Assembly: GCA_910584695.1 (NCBI GenBank) | Contig: CAJUBR010000013.1 | Span: 1-45,134, forward strand | From: an uncultured Lachnospiraceae bacterium | GTDB taxonomy: Bacteria > Bacillota > Clostridia > Lachnospirales > Lachnospiraceae | Length of the DNA stretch: 45,134 nt | Direction of reading: 5' to 3' | Shown here: in pieces, positions 17,146 through 32,100 of the stretch | Layout of the letters: each line of letters starts with the position of its first letter | How positions within the stretch are numbered: position 1 is the stretch's first letter | Translations under genes and position numbers: made by a program | The notes under the pieces: model-generated | The model's database searches: none | What the model was told of the DNA's origin: nothing | Seen by the model: only the letters and a program-made list of their open reading frames with translations

Positions 17146-20100
17146 ACTGAAGGATGTACTGAATAGTGGATTAAAAGATATGATATTTTCAGAAGATATG
17201 AAAAATAAAGTATTAGAAGAATGTAGACAATCAAAGAAAGCTGCTAATAAGAGAAGGAAATCCTTCAGGAAAACCATGGTTCCGATACTCGTTTGTCTTG
17301 CATTGTGCATTAGTGTTACTGCCGCAGCAAAAGTTTTATTATGGAATGATATAGTGGCGGAGAAATATGGAGTTAATTCCAAAAATAAAGTACAGGAGGG
17401 AACTTTAAATGATGGTCTGGCAGAATTAGTAAATGTTTCTGATCAAAATAACGGTATTACAATAGAGGTGATACAGACAGTCGCAACGGTTAACCGTCTG
17501 GATATTTATTTAAAAGTGCAGGCAAAAAATGCAGAAATGGCAAAACAGCTTACAGAAATGGCAGCAGATGTGGATGTTACATTTGAACGTACAAAATGCT
17601 ATAGTTATGGAGTTGCTGGCAGTGTGCAATCCTATACAGAAGGAGATGATTATCTGATTTATAATCTGGATGTGGACATAGACGATGCCGAAAATGGGAT
17701 GGATGGAGATAAAATCTATTTAAAAATATATAATTTTAGTTCCGTTAGTCAGGAAAATTCAGATATGGTGATAGAAGGGGAATGGAATTTAAGCTGGACC
17801 ATTCGTGCCACAGATCAGGAACGAAGCGTTGAATTTAATAAAGAATATGCTATTTATGGTAAAAAAATTAAACTCCAAAAACTTGTACTTACTCCGACAA
17901 CTATCAAAATTTATCTGGATCAGGAATTGATAGAGGATCAGGGAATCTGGTCAGCCAATATTTATGCAACGCAAAAAACAGATAAAGAAGCAGATGATTC
18001 TATTGCCGGATATATAGATGAAAATCTCTATACAGTAGAATGGAGAGCATGGTCGGGAATCCCTCTTTTGGTTTATAACGGCTGGACAGAAAAAGAACAA
18101 AAGGATGCGGTAAGTCAGATTGAAGACGGAACTTATCAGGGAGAGTACATTAATGAAGGAGAATGGCTTCAAGATGACCGGCATAAATTTGTAGACCCCT
18201 GGCAGGTAACGGATATCAAAATGGCAGACGGAACGTCTTTTTATGCGTTAGAGGATAGTTTTACCACTACACAGGGAGGAATAGACAATTGCTATGTGAT
18301 CCATAGTTCATATAATGGATATCTGATGATGGAAGATGTAGAGTCTATCCGGCTGGGTGATTGTGTTATTCCATTAGAAGATGGTACAGAAAAATAAAGG
18401 TTGTTTACATTATATTTATAAAGGAGAGATAAATTATGAGACTTAAAAAAGTATTAAATTTTGTTATTTGTACTATGTTGATATGTATATGTTTAGGTAA
18501 GGTTCAGGTTGTGAATGCAGAGAGTGTATCGTTGCAACCGGTGATGCATTATGTGGAAAATTCAAAATATGATGTTACCGGGGATGGGGTGGCAGACACT
18601 GTCAAAGTAAAGACTGTGGATAATGCAGATGAACAGCATAGCGGAACCATACAGATATTTGTTAATGATAATGTAGCATTTGAACAGAAAAGAGAGGCAA
18701 ATCCTTTTTGGCAAGTAAATTTAATTAGATTAGCAAATGGAAAAGTTTTTTTTGATATTGAGAGTACGATTATGAGTGATGACGATTGTATCCATCAGCT
18801 CTATGTTTGTGAGAATGGAAAATTAAAAAGTGTATATGATTTCCAGAAATATTATGATAAATATGCCTCTTATTATTCTGCTGATATTGTCAAGGTTTCC
18901 GGCAATACGATAAAGACAGAAGTAATGGCACAGTTCCATACGACAGGAAGAGTATACTATAATATGAATGTACAGTATAAAGATGGAAAATTTGAGAGAA
19001 CCTCTAATACATTTTCACCAAAATACAAGAAAATGTCCATGAAAAATAAATGGACTGCAAAGAAAAAGATAAAAGTTTATAAGAAAGCTGGTTCCAAAAA
19101 GACTGTGTATACATTAAAGAAGGGAGATGTAATAAAGCTGAATAAGATTATTTACAAGAATAATAAAGTTTATTTCCAAGTGAAAAATAATAAAGGAAAG
19201 GGAAAGACAGGTTATATTCCTGCAACCAAAAAGAATACTGGAAAAAGTTATTTTAAGGAGTCTCAATTTGCAGGATAAATAAGACAGTACATTAGTATAA
19301 CGAGTAATAGTAATCAAAACTTAATATTCGTTGTATTAGGTAAATTTTAGAGAGAATAGAATGACAGGGGTGAGTTAGAATGTGCAACTGCAAGTTGCAC
19401 ATTCTAACCTAATTGTTTATTTTAATTGCTAGAATTCGTAGGGTATAAGTGATATATTCAAAATGGTAATTATGCTTGTGTTTATCAAAATATTTATTAT
19501 ATTAGGAGGAAAAATTATGAAGAAGCGAACAATTTTTGGAATGGCAGTGGCAGCAAGTTTATTGACATTTGGAATGGGCAATACAGCGAAGGCAGCCAAT
19601 GTAACGGAAGCAAGAGAATTTAATGGACATTATTATCAGGTGGTGACAACGACCCCTGCAGACTATGAACGGGCAGAGATGCGGTGTGAGATGAAGGGGG
19701 CACACCTTGTTACCATTACTTCAAAAGAAGAACAGGACTTTGTTTACAGCCTGACTGGCAAGGATAATGTATGGCTTGGTGGCGAATATAAGAATGGTGT
19801 ATGGACCTGGGTAACGGGAGAGCCATTTACTTATATGAATTGGAAAACGGGGCAGCCGTCTAATCCAGTAAAAGAAAAATATCTCCATTTTTGGGGCGGC
19901 AAAGGTGAATGGGATGATGCTACAGATCAAAAACAGAGTTATGTAATGGAATGGGAGTCTGTGGCAGCATACAAATCTCAGTCGCCAAATGTACTGAATA
20001 AGGTTCAATACAATGGACATTCTTATAAATATTTTTCTGGTCCGGTCACATGGACAGAGGCAAGGGATTTATGTAAGCAGCTTGGTGGATATTTGGTAAC

Positions 20101-23100
20101 AGTTACCTCAAAGGGGGAGAATAATTTTGTATATAACATGTGCGATCATAAAACAAGAGGTACTTGGATCGGATTAAATGATGCTAAAAAGGATGGTAAA
20201 TATGTATGGGTAACCCATGAACGGACAGATTATCGGAATTTTGGCAAGCATGTAAATAATGGATATAACGGACAAGAAAAATATTTCGGATATTATGAAA
20301 TTTCGGGAAATGGAAAGAAATGGAATGACTTTAGAAATAATGAACCGAATATGGCATTTGTTTGTGAATGGGATAATAAGAATCCGGTTATTTTAACAAA
20401 ACCTGTTTCTACTATTAAAGTGAAGAGGGGCAAGAAAGTTTCTTTGAAATATCAGGTGTATCCGGTGAAAACCAAGGTTACATTTAAGAGTTCCAAGAAG
20501 AGGGTAGCAACTGTTACCAAGAAAGGCGTTGTAAAGGGTGTGAGAAAGGGAACCGCCAACATCACAATCAAAGCAGGAAAGAAAAAAGTGGTTGTAAAAG
20601 TAAAAGTGAAATAAACGAATGTATGGAAGAACGCAATAAGGAATGGAGGTACATGGAAAAATGTTTTCAAGAAGAACAGTTTGTCTGGCATATATGGCAT
20701 GCTATATATTCTTTTCTATAGGAATCATTGTATTTGAATTGTTAGTAAAAGTGGTTCGCCATTCTCCATGGGAGGAATTTCAACGGTCGACGATAGGAAC
20801 GATTGCGATTTTTGGAGTTTGGATGCTGTTCTTTTTTGTGAAGGACCTAATCAGATGGCAGCAGGTGAATGGAAAAATATATCCGGTTTTTAAAAGGGAA
20901 GGAATGTCACCACATTTTTTTCAGGTGGCGGAAGAATATGGTAAAACCATTGATCGTGTGAAAATCAGCACCCATTATTGGTTAAACCTGTTATGCTATT
21001 ATCAAACCATGAATCAGGATGATATGGCACTACAGACCTTTACGAAAGTGGATGCATCCTATATACATAGTATTAAAAATAGCAGGGGTAGGTGGAACCG
21101 CAGACTGGTTAAAGTGTTTTTTAATAACGGATTATCAGCATGTTTGAAAACAGGGCATCTTGATGATGCAAAGAGACTTTATCAGGATGGATTTCCATAT
21201 TTGAAAAAAAATATGGCAAAGGATATTGCAGTATTAGATACTCTGGCAGAATATCATTTTCTGATGAGAGAATATAAAGATGCAGCCGAACTCTATAGAA
21301 AATTACTGGAAACAGGGAGGTTGCCCATGAATATGATGAAAAACGCTACGGAGCGACTTGATTATGCAAGGCAGCAGTGCATGGAAAAATAACGCTACTA
21401 ATGAAAATGGTTTTGTGATTTATTCAAAGAATACAGAATTTGTGAAATAGCTTTACAACCAAAAAATAGCAAAGGGAGGATTATTAAATGAACGATAAAG
21501 AATTGGTGGTTCGGTTTTTTATGGAGGGTTACCAGAACAAAAATTATGATTTCATTTTGGAATGCTTGTCTGAAGGATATATTGACCACAGCCCGGCAGG
21601 GGCAAGAAGCAATCAGGATGCGGTCAATATTCTGACTGCTGTTTCAAAAGTGTTTGGTGATATACAGATTGATATTGAAGATGTCTTTTCAGAAAATGGA
21701 ATGGTTGCTACGAGAGTACGATACAGTGCCATTCATATCGGAGAATATATGGGAATCGCTTCGACGGGCAGAAGCATTTCTTTTGAGGCACTTGAGAATT
21801 TTAAAGTAGCAGACGGAAAAATTGTGGAATCATGGGGGTACTGGCCTGATAAGGAGATTGAAAATCTGTTGAAGTAAAATGCTAACCGTATACCAAATTG
21901 TATGGAAGAGGTAATTGGGTATGCAAAAACAAATTGTAAAAGAAGGCGTCTATTGGTTGTTCACAGTAGACGCTTTTAAAAATAGGAAATATGTGATATA
22001 CTATATTATAATAGAAAAGCTTGTATATTGAATTTGAAATATATTGTTGAATATACTAATATAATTAAGAAATAACAGCTCATTTCTAAATAAATAAGAT
22101 AGTGGATAGGATACGGTATGAGTAAGAAGAAAAAAATATCTGGTAATTTTGCAATGCAGGCAACTATTTTAGCAGTGGCTAGCATTATATCAAAATTAAT
22201 TGGAATGTTGTATAATATCCCGTTTGCCAATATTCTCAGCAAAGAGGCAAACGGATATTACGGTGGAGCACAGACTGTTTATGCATTGATCTTATTGATT
22301 GCGACCTTTAGTATTCCGGCAGCGGTTTCTAAGATTATGGCAGAACGGATTGAGAAGGGGGAATATAGAAATGTTAAGCGTATTTTTAATGGCTCGATGT
22401 TATATGTTTTGGTAGTTGGTGGAATTGCAGCCATTATTACTTATGTGTGTGCACCTTTGTTTGTGACAGAGAATTCGGTACTGTCATTAAGAGTGCTGGC
22501 ACCCACCATTTTTTTGTCAGGATTTCTCAGCGTGTACCGTGGATATTTTCAGGCATATGGCAACATGGTGCCAACTTCCGTTTCACAGATCGTAGAGCAG
22601 ATTTTTAATGCTATTGTCAGTATTGTGGCGGCATTGGTATTTATGCAATGGGCACGAGTTATGGGATATGGGAAAGGTACAACCAGATATGATGCTTATG
22701 GAGCTGCGGGGGGAACATTAGGTACGGGCATAGCGGTATTGGCAGGATTAATTTATATGATCTTATTATTTCATGGTGAAAAGAAAGAATTAAAGGAAAA
22801 GATTCGAAATGATGTAACAGAGAAGACGTTGTCTTACAAAGAGGTCATAAAGCTTTTACTGATGATTGCAACGCCGATTATTTTCAGTTCTTTTATATAT
22901 AATGTCAATGTTTTTCTTGATATGACGATTTTCCAAAAGATGTTAAAATATATGGGAATGGGTGGGGATATTATTGATGGTCAGTATGGAATCTATAGCA
23001 GAATGTATCTGGTACTTGCAAATGTGCCGATTGCCATGGCAGCAGCAGTGGCTTCTGCCGTTATTCCAAGCGTGTCCAGTGCCTTTTCTACAGGTAATAA

Positions 23101-26100
23101 AAAAGAATGCAATCGTAAAATTTCCCAGTCCATGCAGCTTACAATGGTGTTAACGGTTCCATGTGCAGTGGGATTTGCTGTTTTAGGGAAACCAATTGTT
23201 CATTTGGTATATTATAGTTTATCTGCCCAGGATACGGATATGGTGGCAGCATTATTATTAATAGGCGGGGTTTCCATCGTATTGTATGGGATATCCAGTG
23301 TATTAAATGGTGTATTGCAGGGGATTGGAAAGGTAAATATTCCGGTATTTAGTGCAGCAGCAGCCTTAGTATTGCATGTAATATTATTAGTTCCAATGAT
23401 TGGAATTGTTAAGCTTGGTGTTTATTCGTTAGTATTTGCAACAGCGTTTTATGCGGTTATTGTGGTATTTGTAAACTACTATTTTGTAAAAAAATATGTT
23501 TCTTTTAAGATGGAGTGGAGACAAATCGTATGGGTTCCGGTAGTTTCTGCCATTATTATGGGAATTGTGGCATTTTTGGTATATGAGGGATTGGATTTGA
23601 TCCTTAATATGGTGGCAGGTGCATATATTAGTAATGCGGTGGCAGTACTTGGGGCAATTGTAATTGCAGCAGGTTCATATTTTATAGTTATGATTAAGGT
23701 AGGAGGATATACGAAAGAAATGCTGGAGGCATTTCCAAAGGGTGCATTACTTGCACGAATAGCGGCAAAATTACATTTAATTAAGAAGTAAGAAACGGGG
23801 TGTTTATAATGAAATTAACATTTATTGGTGCAGATCATGAAGTGACCGGCAGTTGTCATTGTTTACAGGCATGTGGAAAGAATATGCTGATTGATTGCGG
23901 TATGGAGCAGGGAAGGGATTTATATGAGAATCAGGAGATTCCGATGAATCCTTCAGAAGTGGACTACATATTGCTGACTCATGCACATATTGACCACTCC
24001 GGACTGTTACCGCTTTTATATGCAAACGGATTCCGGGGGCAGGTATTTGCAACGAAAGCAACGACGGACCTTTGTCAGATCATGCTCCGTGACAGTGCCC
24101 ACATTCAGGAATTTGAGGCAGAGTGGCGAAATCGGAAAGCAAAGCGGGCAGGTGAGGAGGAATATGTACCGTTATACAGTATGGATGATGCTATTGGAGT
24201 ATTGGAACATTTTGTCCCGTGCCAATATGATCAGATTATAGATCTTGTAGATGGAATCAGGATACGATTTGTGGATGTTGGACATTTACTTGGTTCAGCC
24301 AGCATTGAGATATGGATGACAGAGGGAGATATTTCGAAAAAGATTGTATTTTCGGGTGATATTGGCAATCTGGACCAGCCGATTATTAAAAATCCAAAAT
24401 ACATTAAAGATGCAGATTATGTAGTAATGGAATCCACATATGGTGACCGCAGTCATGGAGGAACACCGGACTATGTGGCAGATCTTACAAGAGTAATTAA
24501 GGAAACCTTTGATAAGGGCGGTAATGTTGTTATTCCGTCTTTTGCAGTTGGAAGAACACAGGAACTTTTATATTTCATCCGCAAAATCAAATATGATAAC
24601 TTGTTACCGGAGTATAAGGATTTTGAAGTGTATGTGGATAGCCCTCTGGCAATTGAGGCTACCAATATTTTTAATAAGAATGTAGAGGGATGCTTTGATG
24701 AAGAAGCAATGGAACTGATTAAGCAGGGAATCAATCCGATTGCTTTTCCGAATCTTGTAACTGCTGTTACAAGTAATGATTCCAAAGCCATTAATTTTGA
24801 TTTGAAACCAAAAGTAATTATTTCTGCTTCCGGTATGTGTGAAGCCGGGCGTATTAGACATCATCTAAAACATAATCTCTGGAGGAAAGAGTGTACCATA
24901 TTGTTTGTCGGATATCAGGCACACGGAACACTGGGAAGGAGCCTTTTAGAAGGTGCACAAAATGTAAAATTATTTGGTGAGAATATAGAGGTACGTGCAA
25001 AGATTGAGAAAATGGATGGGATTAGCGGTCATGCAGATCAGGAAGGACTGTTAAAGTGGCTTCATTCTTTTGAGTCAAAGCCGAAGGTGTTCGTGGTTCA
25101 TGGTGAAGATATGGTGTGTGAACATTTCAAAAAAATGATTCAGGATGAAGGCTATGAAGCCATTGCTCCGTTTTCCGGTGCAGAGTTTGATATGGCTGCA
25201 GATGAACTCATCTTTATGGGTGTTCAGACAAAGAAAGTAAAGATCAGCCAGAAGGCATTCCGGGCACAGACGATCTTTGACCGTCTGGTAGCTGCCGGCA
25301 ACCGCCTGCTTACTGTTATTGCACATAACAAAGGCGGAGCCAATAAGGATCTGGTCCGCTTTACGAATCAGATCAACAGCTTATGCGATAAATGGGAACG
25401 GTAAGTTAATTTTCCGAATCCCTATCTAAATGAGTTACTGGCAGATAAACAGGAAGTCCGTCTTTATAGGAAACAGACGGTTCTCCGGCGATGAGTGGAG
25501 CCATATATTCATGCAGGGCGGGAGTGATATCATTTCCCGCCTCATGAATCCATTCCCTTGGAATTGCCTTGGCTTCGTTGGCGATATTTTCAATATCCGC
25601 TGTATCGATGGAAATGCTGTAAGGATTGTTGGAAATCCGGTTTAAAGTAAGCATACATTTGGTATATCCCTGTTTGGCATAACGAACTGCGTGGGTTCCC
25701 AGTGAAAAGGATTCATTAAGGTCTGTAAGGGAAGCAAGATGTGCAGCACAGCGTTGTAATACATTCAGCTCAATGGAGCGCACCTTGACATGGATGGAGT
25801 CCCGGATCATATATTCTAAGGATTTTCCGGTTCCGCTAAGCTGGGAATGACCAAATTGATCGTTTGCAGCAGTAGAGGCACTGATATAGTTACCGTTCTT
25901 ATCCCGAATGCCTTCTGAAACAGCAATGATGACGTTATTCCGTTTGGAAAGCTGCTCCTTTACATCCTGAATGAATTGTTCCTGATCAAAGGCAACTTCA
26001 GGGAAATAAATTAAATGTGGAGCACTGTTATATGAATTGCGTGCAAGAGCAGAGGCAGCGGTCAGCCAGCCGGCGTCCCTTCCCATGATTTCTACTATAG

Positions 26101-29100
26101 TTACACTTTGTATACTATAGATAAATGTATCGTGTGCAATTTCTAAAATAGAAGAAGCAACGTATTTTGCAGCAGAACCGTATCCGGGAGTATGGTCTGT
26201 CATGCACAAATCATTATCGATTGTTTTTGGAATTCCAATAATTCGGATGTCACTGCCAATCCGTTTGCCATATTGGCTTAATTTTAATACAGTATCCATA
26301 GAATCGTTGCCGCCGATATAGAAAAAGGCACCAATATTATATTTTTCAAATTGGTTAAAAATATGGTCATAGGAAGCAGTATCCTCCTCGTAATCGGGGA
26401 GCTTGTAGCGGCAGGAACCAAGATACATGGCAGGACTGGTTTTTAAGGTATCAATAAAGTTTGGAATTTTGGCAGCCTGTTCGTTTAAATTAATCAGATT
26501 ATCGTTAATGATTCCAAGGATTCCATAAACAGAGCCATAGACTGTATCGTAAGCTTCACTTTTTATTACGGCATCTACAATACCGGCAAGAGAGGCATTT
26601 ATAGCAACAGTTGGACCACCTGATTGGGCGGCAATAACATTTTTTTTCATCATGGAAAATCTCCTTTTTGTTCGTAAAAGATATCTTCAAAGTACAAAAA
26701 CTATGATACTTGAAACAATATGAAAATTCAAGGAATATTTTCTTGTATTTTTTTGATATTTATTGTATAATTTATTTAGGTTCAAGGAAAGTTAATAAAG
26801 TAGAACTTCTGGGATGTGCGACAACTCTTGTTATTTTGAACCTACATTTGTTTTTATGGGATACCAAGATTTATAAGGGGATGTCAGGCCGGCTCCGACC
26901 GGAAGGCTGATACTTATTTGAGGTTGCCCACCTAGCTTGGCTAGGACTCAAAATGCAGGAAACGGCATTACTGGTTGTTCTACTTTAATATAAAAGTACC
27001 AAAGAGAATAAGACACCAAAGATAAGTGATACGCAGGATGAATAGACACAATACAGAAGATCATTTTAAGTACATAGGAATGTTTAGATACATAAGACAG
27101 GTTACAAAAGAGTGGTAAGATACGTAAGCTTTATGAGATACGAAAGATTTTACATAAGAAGAAAAGCAGCATTAGACGACATGGGCATTTGTCTGGGTCT
27201 GATTGCTGCTTTTACATTTTGTAATCAGCAGGGCATTCAGAGGGCTGTCTGGAAGTTTTGTTGACAATAGAAGGAGAATAAGATGAAGAAACAAAAAAAG
27301 AAAAAGAATAAGGTATTGCGAATTGTTCTTTTTTGTTTGGTTATATTTGGAATACTAGGAGGTATTTTTATTAAAACTACCTTTTTTGATCAAAATATGG
27401 CAGGAGGCATGCCAAATAATGAGGCAAACCGTTTAATCAGTTATCTGGGAATTAGTGATTACGAATATATGGACCGGATCGGGTCCTCTTTTACCGTAAA
27501 AAATGCCAAAAAACTGTTAGAGGCAGCAGATGTTTCTGTTGATAAGGTTGACGTGAATCTGGAACATATTCCAGGATTTATGCCGCTTACCAGAAAACAG
27601 TTTGAAAGTATTTATGATTCCCTGATTCGGGAATTGGAGATAAGCCGTTTACAGAATCTTAGTCTTTACATATATGATATTGATACCGTACAGGATAAAG
27701 AGATAGACGGTATTGTTTATGAGGTTGTAAATACCAGTGCCGGGGATTATTATATGGAAAAAGATTATGGACTGGATCATGGATATATCGGAAAGGTTGT
27801 GAATCTTTATGTGTCCAATAATGAAATTATTCTTTGTCTTGGAGAGTGTAATGATACAATTGTGATTCAGAATGCTTATGCCGATAAAATATCCGAAGAA
27901 AATGGGAATGAGATACTGTTGTCCTATGTGAATGGGAAAATGCAGAAATTACCGCTGGCATCAAAAACAGATATTGACGGAGATATCAAAGGATATCTTT
28001 GTGACATTACGATTAGTAATAAAGGTGTAACGGAAATTACAGACCATACAAAGGATCTTGTGAGTGCAAAAGTGTCAGCTTATGAGGAGGGGATTGTCAC
28101 TGTGGAAGGATATGAACAGCCGCTTCCCCTTTCAAATGCCTTTAATGTTTTTAAGACAAACGGTACGTTTAAAGCGATGCAGTCAGCCGGTACATTGATT
28201 GGATATGATCAGGTTTCTCTTTATATTGTAGACGGAATCGTAGAAGCAGCACTCATTACAGAGGATATCTATGCAAAAAATATTAGAGTACTAATTAATA
28301 ACAGTGATTTTTCCGGGTTTTACCATAATGAGGTCAGTGTAACTTCCGATACCCCTTTTTCTGTTTCCTATGGGGATAAAGTGAAGGAATATAAGGCTGG
28401 TGAAAAAGTGGAATTCCGGAATGGGAGTGAGGAATTAAAAAACGGAAGTGCGAAGATCGTTTCCAAGGAAGAGGAAGGGCGTATCAAAATATCCTCTGTT
28501 AAGCGTCAAGGCGGAATGCCATCCTATAGAGGAACCATTGAGCTTAGCAAAGATGATAGAGGGGTGCTGATTGTAAACGAACTGCCGGTGGAAGAATATT
28601 TATACGGTGTAGTTCCAAGCGAAATGCCGGTTTCTTATGAGACGGAAGCATTAAAAGCACAGGCAATCTGTGCAAGAGCGTATGCTTACCGGCAGATGGA
28701 GAGTGAAAAATATTCCGGGTACGGAGCACATTTAGACGACAGCATTTCCAGTCAGGTATATAACAACGTTGACGAAGATGACAGGGCAAACTTTGCAGTA
28801 GACGATACCTATGGTGTTGTGCCATGCTATGACAATCAGGTAATAGAGGCGTTTTTCTTTTCCACCTCTGGTGGAACCACCAGTAATAACAGTGCGGTAT
28901 GGGGTGGAAATCAGGAACCATATTTATTGGATACAATGGAGACGGAATTGAATGATATTGCAAATCTTAGTGACGAACAAAGCTTTAGGGATTTTATAGA
29001 CGGAAAACTGGGAACGGGTTTTATTGAAGAATCAGAGCCGTTTTTCCGTTGGAGTGTATCGTTTACAAAGGAAGAGCTGACAGAGGCTGTGAATCGTCAT

Positions 29101-32100
29101 TTATATGAGAGAATAGAAGCAATGCCGGAAAATCTTCTTGCCCGGAATGCAAAAGGAGATTATGAGAAAAAAGCAATTAGCAGTATAGGGGAATTAGTCA
29201 GCATTGAGGTGACAAAACGGGGAGATAGTGGAATTATCGAGGAAATGGTCATTACTGGAACGGAGGAGACTATTTTAGTAAAAGGACAGACCAATGCAAG
29301 AGCATTGCTGAATCCGGAGGCGGTTGCTATAAAGAAGCAGGACGGCTCTACAGTAACGGGTTGGACATCACTTCCAAGTGCATACTTTTATGTTGATGAT
29401 AAAGACGGTTTTGTAATTCGTGGCGGCGGTTTTGGACACGGTGTCGGTATGAGCCAGAATGGGGCAAATGACATGGCGAAGTCAGGGTACACGGCAAGAG
29501 AGATTATTGAGCATTATTATACGGCGGTAGAACTGAAAGATATGTATGAGATGCTTGGAAAATAATAAACTGTCATCATGGCAGTCGTATTTTGAATTAT
29601 GAAAGAACAGGTCGGAGAGTAAAATGAAAGAACTTCGGGAAAAGAAAGGATATTCCAAGTTAAAGATCATATTAGGTTATGCATATAAGTTCGGAGTCAA
29701 GATAAGTGATAATTATACAGCAGCGTGTGCTGCCCAGGCAGCCTTTTTTATTCTGTTGTCAGTTGTTCCAATGATATCGCTGCTGCTTACCATCACCACA
29801 TATTTACCGTTTTCACAACAGGATGTAGTAGATCTGATCATGGGTGTAATACCGGATGAGTTTACCCTTTATGTTGAGGATATTATTCATGGTTTATACA
29901 GCAGGGCAGGCTCCACTGCAATTTCAGTGTCTGTCATTGCGATGATTTGGTCTGCATCAAAGGGGATTGCGGCTTTGATGGATGGATTTAATAGTATGTA
30001 TCAGTTAAGACAGGAGACGGGAAGTGTTAAATCACGGGGAATTGCGGTAATCTATACCATTTTGCTTTTGATTGCATTTGCAATTGTCATGTCGGCATAC
30101 GTATCGGTGAGCCATTATTATCAAAGTTATATCCAGGATGCATTTACAATGGAATCCGTTGCGAAAAATATATTATTGGCAATAAGGTATATTATGGGAT
30201 GGCTTTTGTTTTATGCATTTATATTAATGCTGTTTGTAATATTACCCGGAGGATTTGGTCTTCCTATGGGAAAAGAAGAGAAGGTGAATTTAGGGAACCG
30301 GATACGTTCCCAGATTCCGGGGGCGGCATTTTCTTCTGTTGCATGGCTGGTCATTACGAGAATCGTAGGAATTTACATCCAGTATTTTCCTAATTTTTCC
30401 GTTATGTATGGTTCTCTGGCAGGAATTGTGATTATTATGCTGTGGCTGTATTTTTGTATGTATTCTCTTTTTATCGGTGCAGTGATTAACTATTTATTGT
30501 CAAAAGGATACTTGACACGGGTAAAAAAGATGTTACAATAAGATATATTATTTAGAGATAATTAATATGATAAGGCGAAGATGGTGCAAAAGAATACTAT
30601 GTTCTAACAGAGAGAGGAAATCATCGGCTGAAAGTTTCCTTTAGTTTACATAATATTTTAATTTCACACCGGAGTTTCAAAGCAGAAGTTCCTATTTTTT
30701 GCGGGGAATAGTAGGTTTTGACGGGTCATGAACGTTAACACATGATGAGTGCCAAAGCATATGTTTTGGAATCAGGGTGGTACCGCGAATATGTTCGTCC
30801 CTTTGGGGCGGACTTTTTTTGTTCTATAGGAATGATGTTTTATAGAATAAAAGAACCGGGAACTGCACCGCCCGCAGGAATTATAACAGCAGAGATAAGG
30901 GTGAAAGAAAAATAAAGGAAAGGGATAAGATGCAAACACATATCTTTCACTTTTTGTGTTTGTGCCTATCAGATACATTAGCTTTGTTTGATAGGCTTGG
31001 TGTAGATTTATGAAAGAAAAGCTTGAGGCAATTAAAGCGGATGCACTTACAAAGATTGAAAGTGCAAAGGATCTTGACAGCCTGAATGAGATTAAGGTTG
31101 CGATTCTTGGAAAAAAAGGCGAATTAACCGCTGTGTTAAAAGGAATGAAGGATGTTCCGCCAGAGGAACGACCAATGGTGGGACAGATGGTAAATGAAGC
31201 CAGAGCAGCAATTGAAGAGAAATTAGAAAAGGAGAAGACAAGGATTGCAAGAATGCTCCGGACAGAGAAAATGAAGCGGGAAACGATTGATGTTACACTG
31301 CCGGGGAAGAAAAGTATACGTGGACACAGACATCCAAATCAGACGGCATTAGAGGATTTGGAGAGGGTATTTATCGGAATGGGCTATGAGATTGTGGAGG
31401 GTCCGGAGATTGAATATGATAAATATAACTTTGAACTGTTGAATATTCCTGCAAATCATCCAGCGAAGGATGAACAGGATACCTTTTATATCACAAAAGA
31501 TATATTACTTAGAACCCAGACTTCACCGGTTCAGGCAAGAATTATGGAAAAGGGAAATCTTCCAATCCGTATTATTTCTCCGGGACGGGTATTTCGGGCA
31601 GATGAGGTGGACGCAACCCATTCTCCTTCTTTTCATCAGATGGAGGGACTGGTGATTGATAAGGGGATTACATTTGCCGACCTGAAGGGAACTCTGGAGC
31701 AGTTTGCAAAGGAATTTTTCGGGGAAAAGACAAAGGTCAAGTTCAGACCGCATCATTTTCCGTTTACGGAGCCTTCAGCAGAAGTTGACATAACATGCTT
31801 TAAATGTGGTGGGAAAGGATGCCGTATGTGTAAAGGAAGCGGCTGGATTGAGATTCTCGGGTGCGGTATGGTGCATCCGCATGTACTTGAAATGTGTGGA
31901 ATTGATTCTAAAGAATATCAGGGATTTGCATTTGGTATCGGATTAGAGCGTATCACACTTCTCAAGTATGAAATTGATGATATGCGTCTGTTATATGAAA
32001 ATGATGTGCGCTTCTTAAATCAGTTTTAAAAGAAAGGAAATGAGAGATTATGAATACACCAATATCATGGATCAAAGCGTATGTCCCGGATTTAGATGTG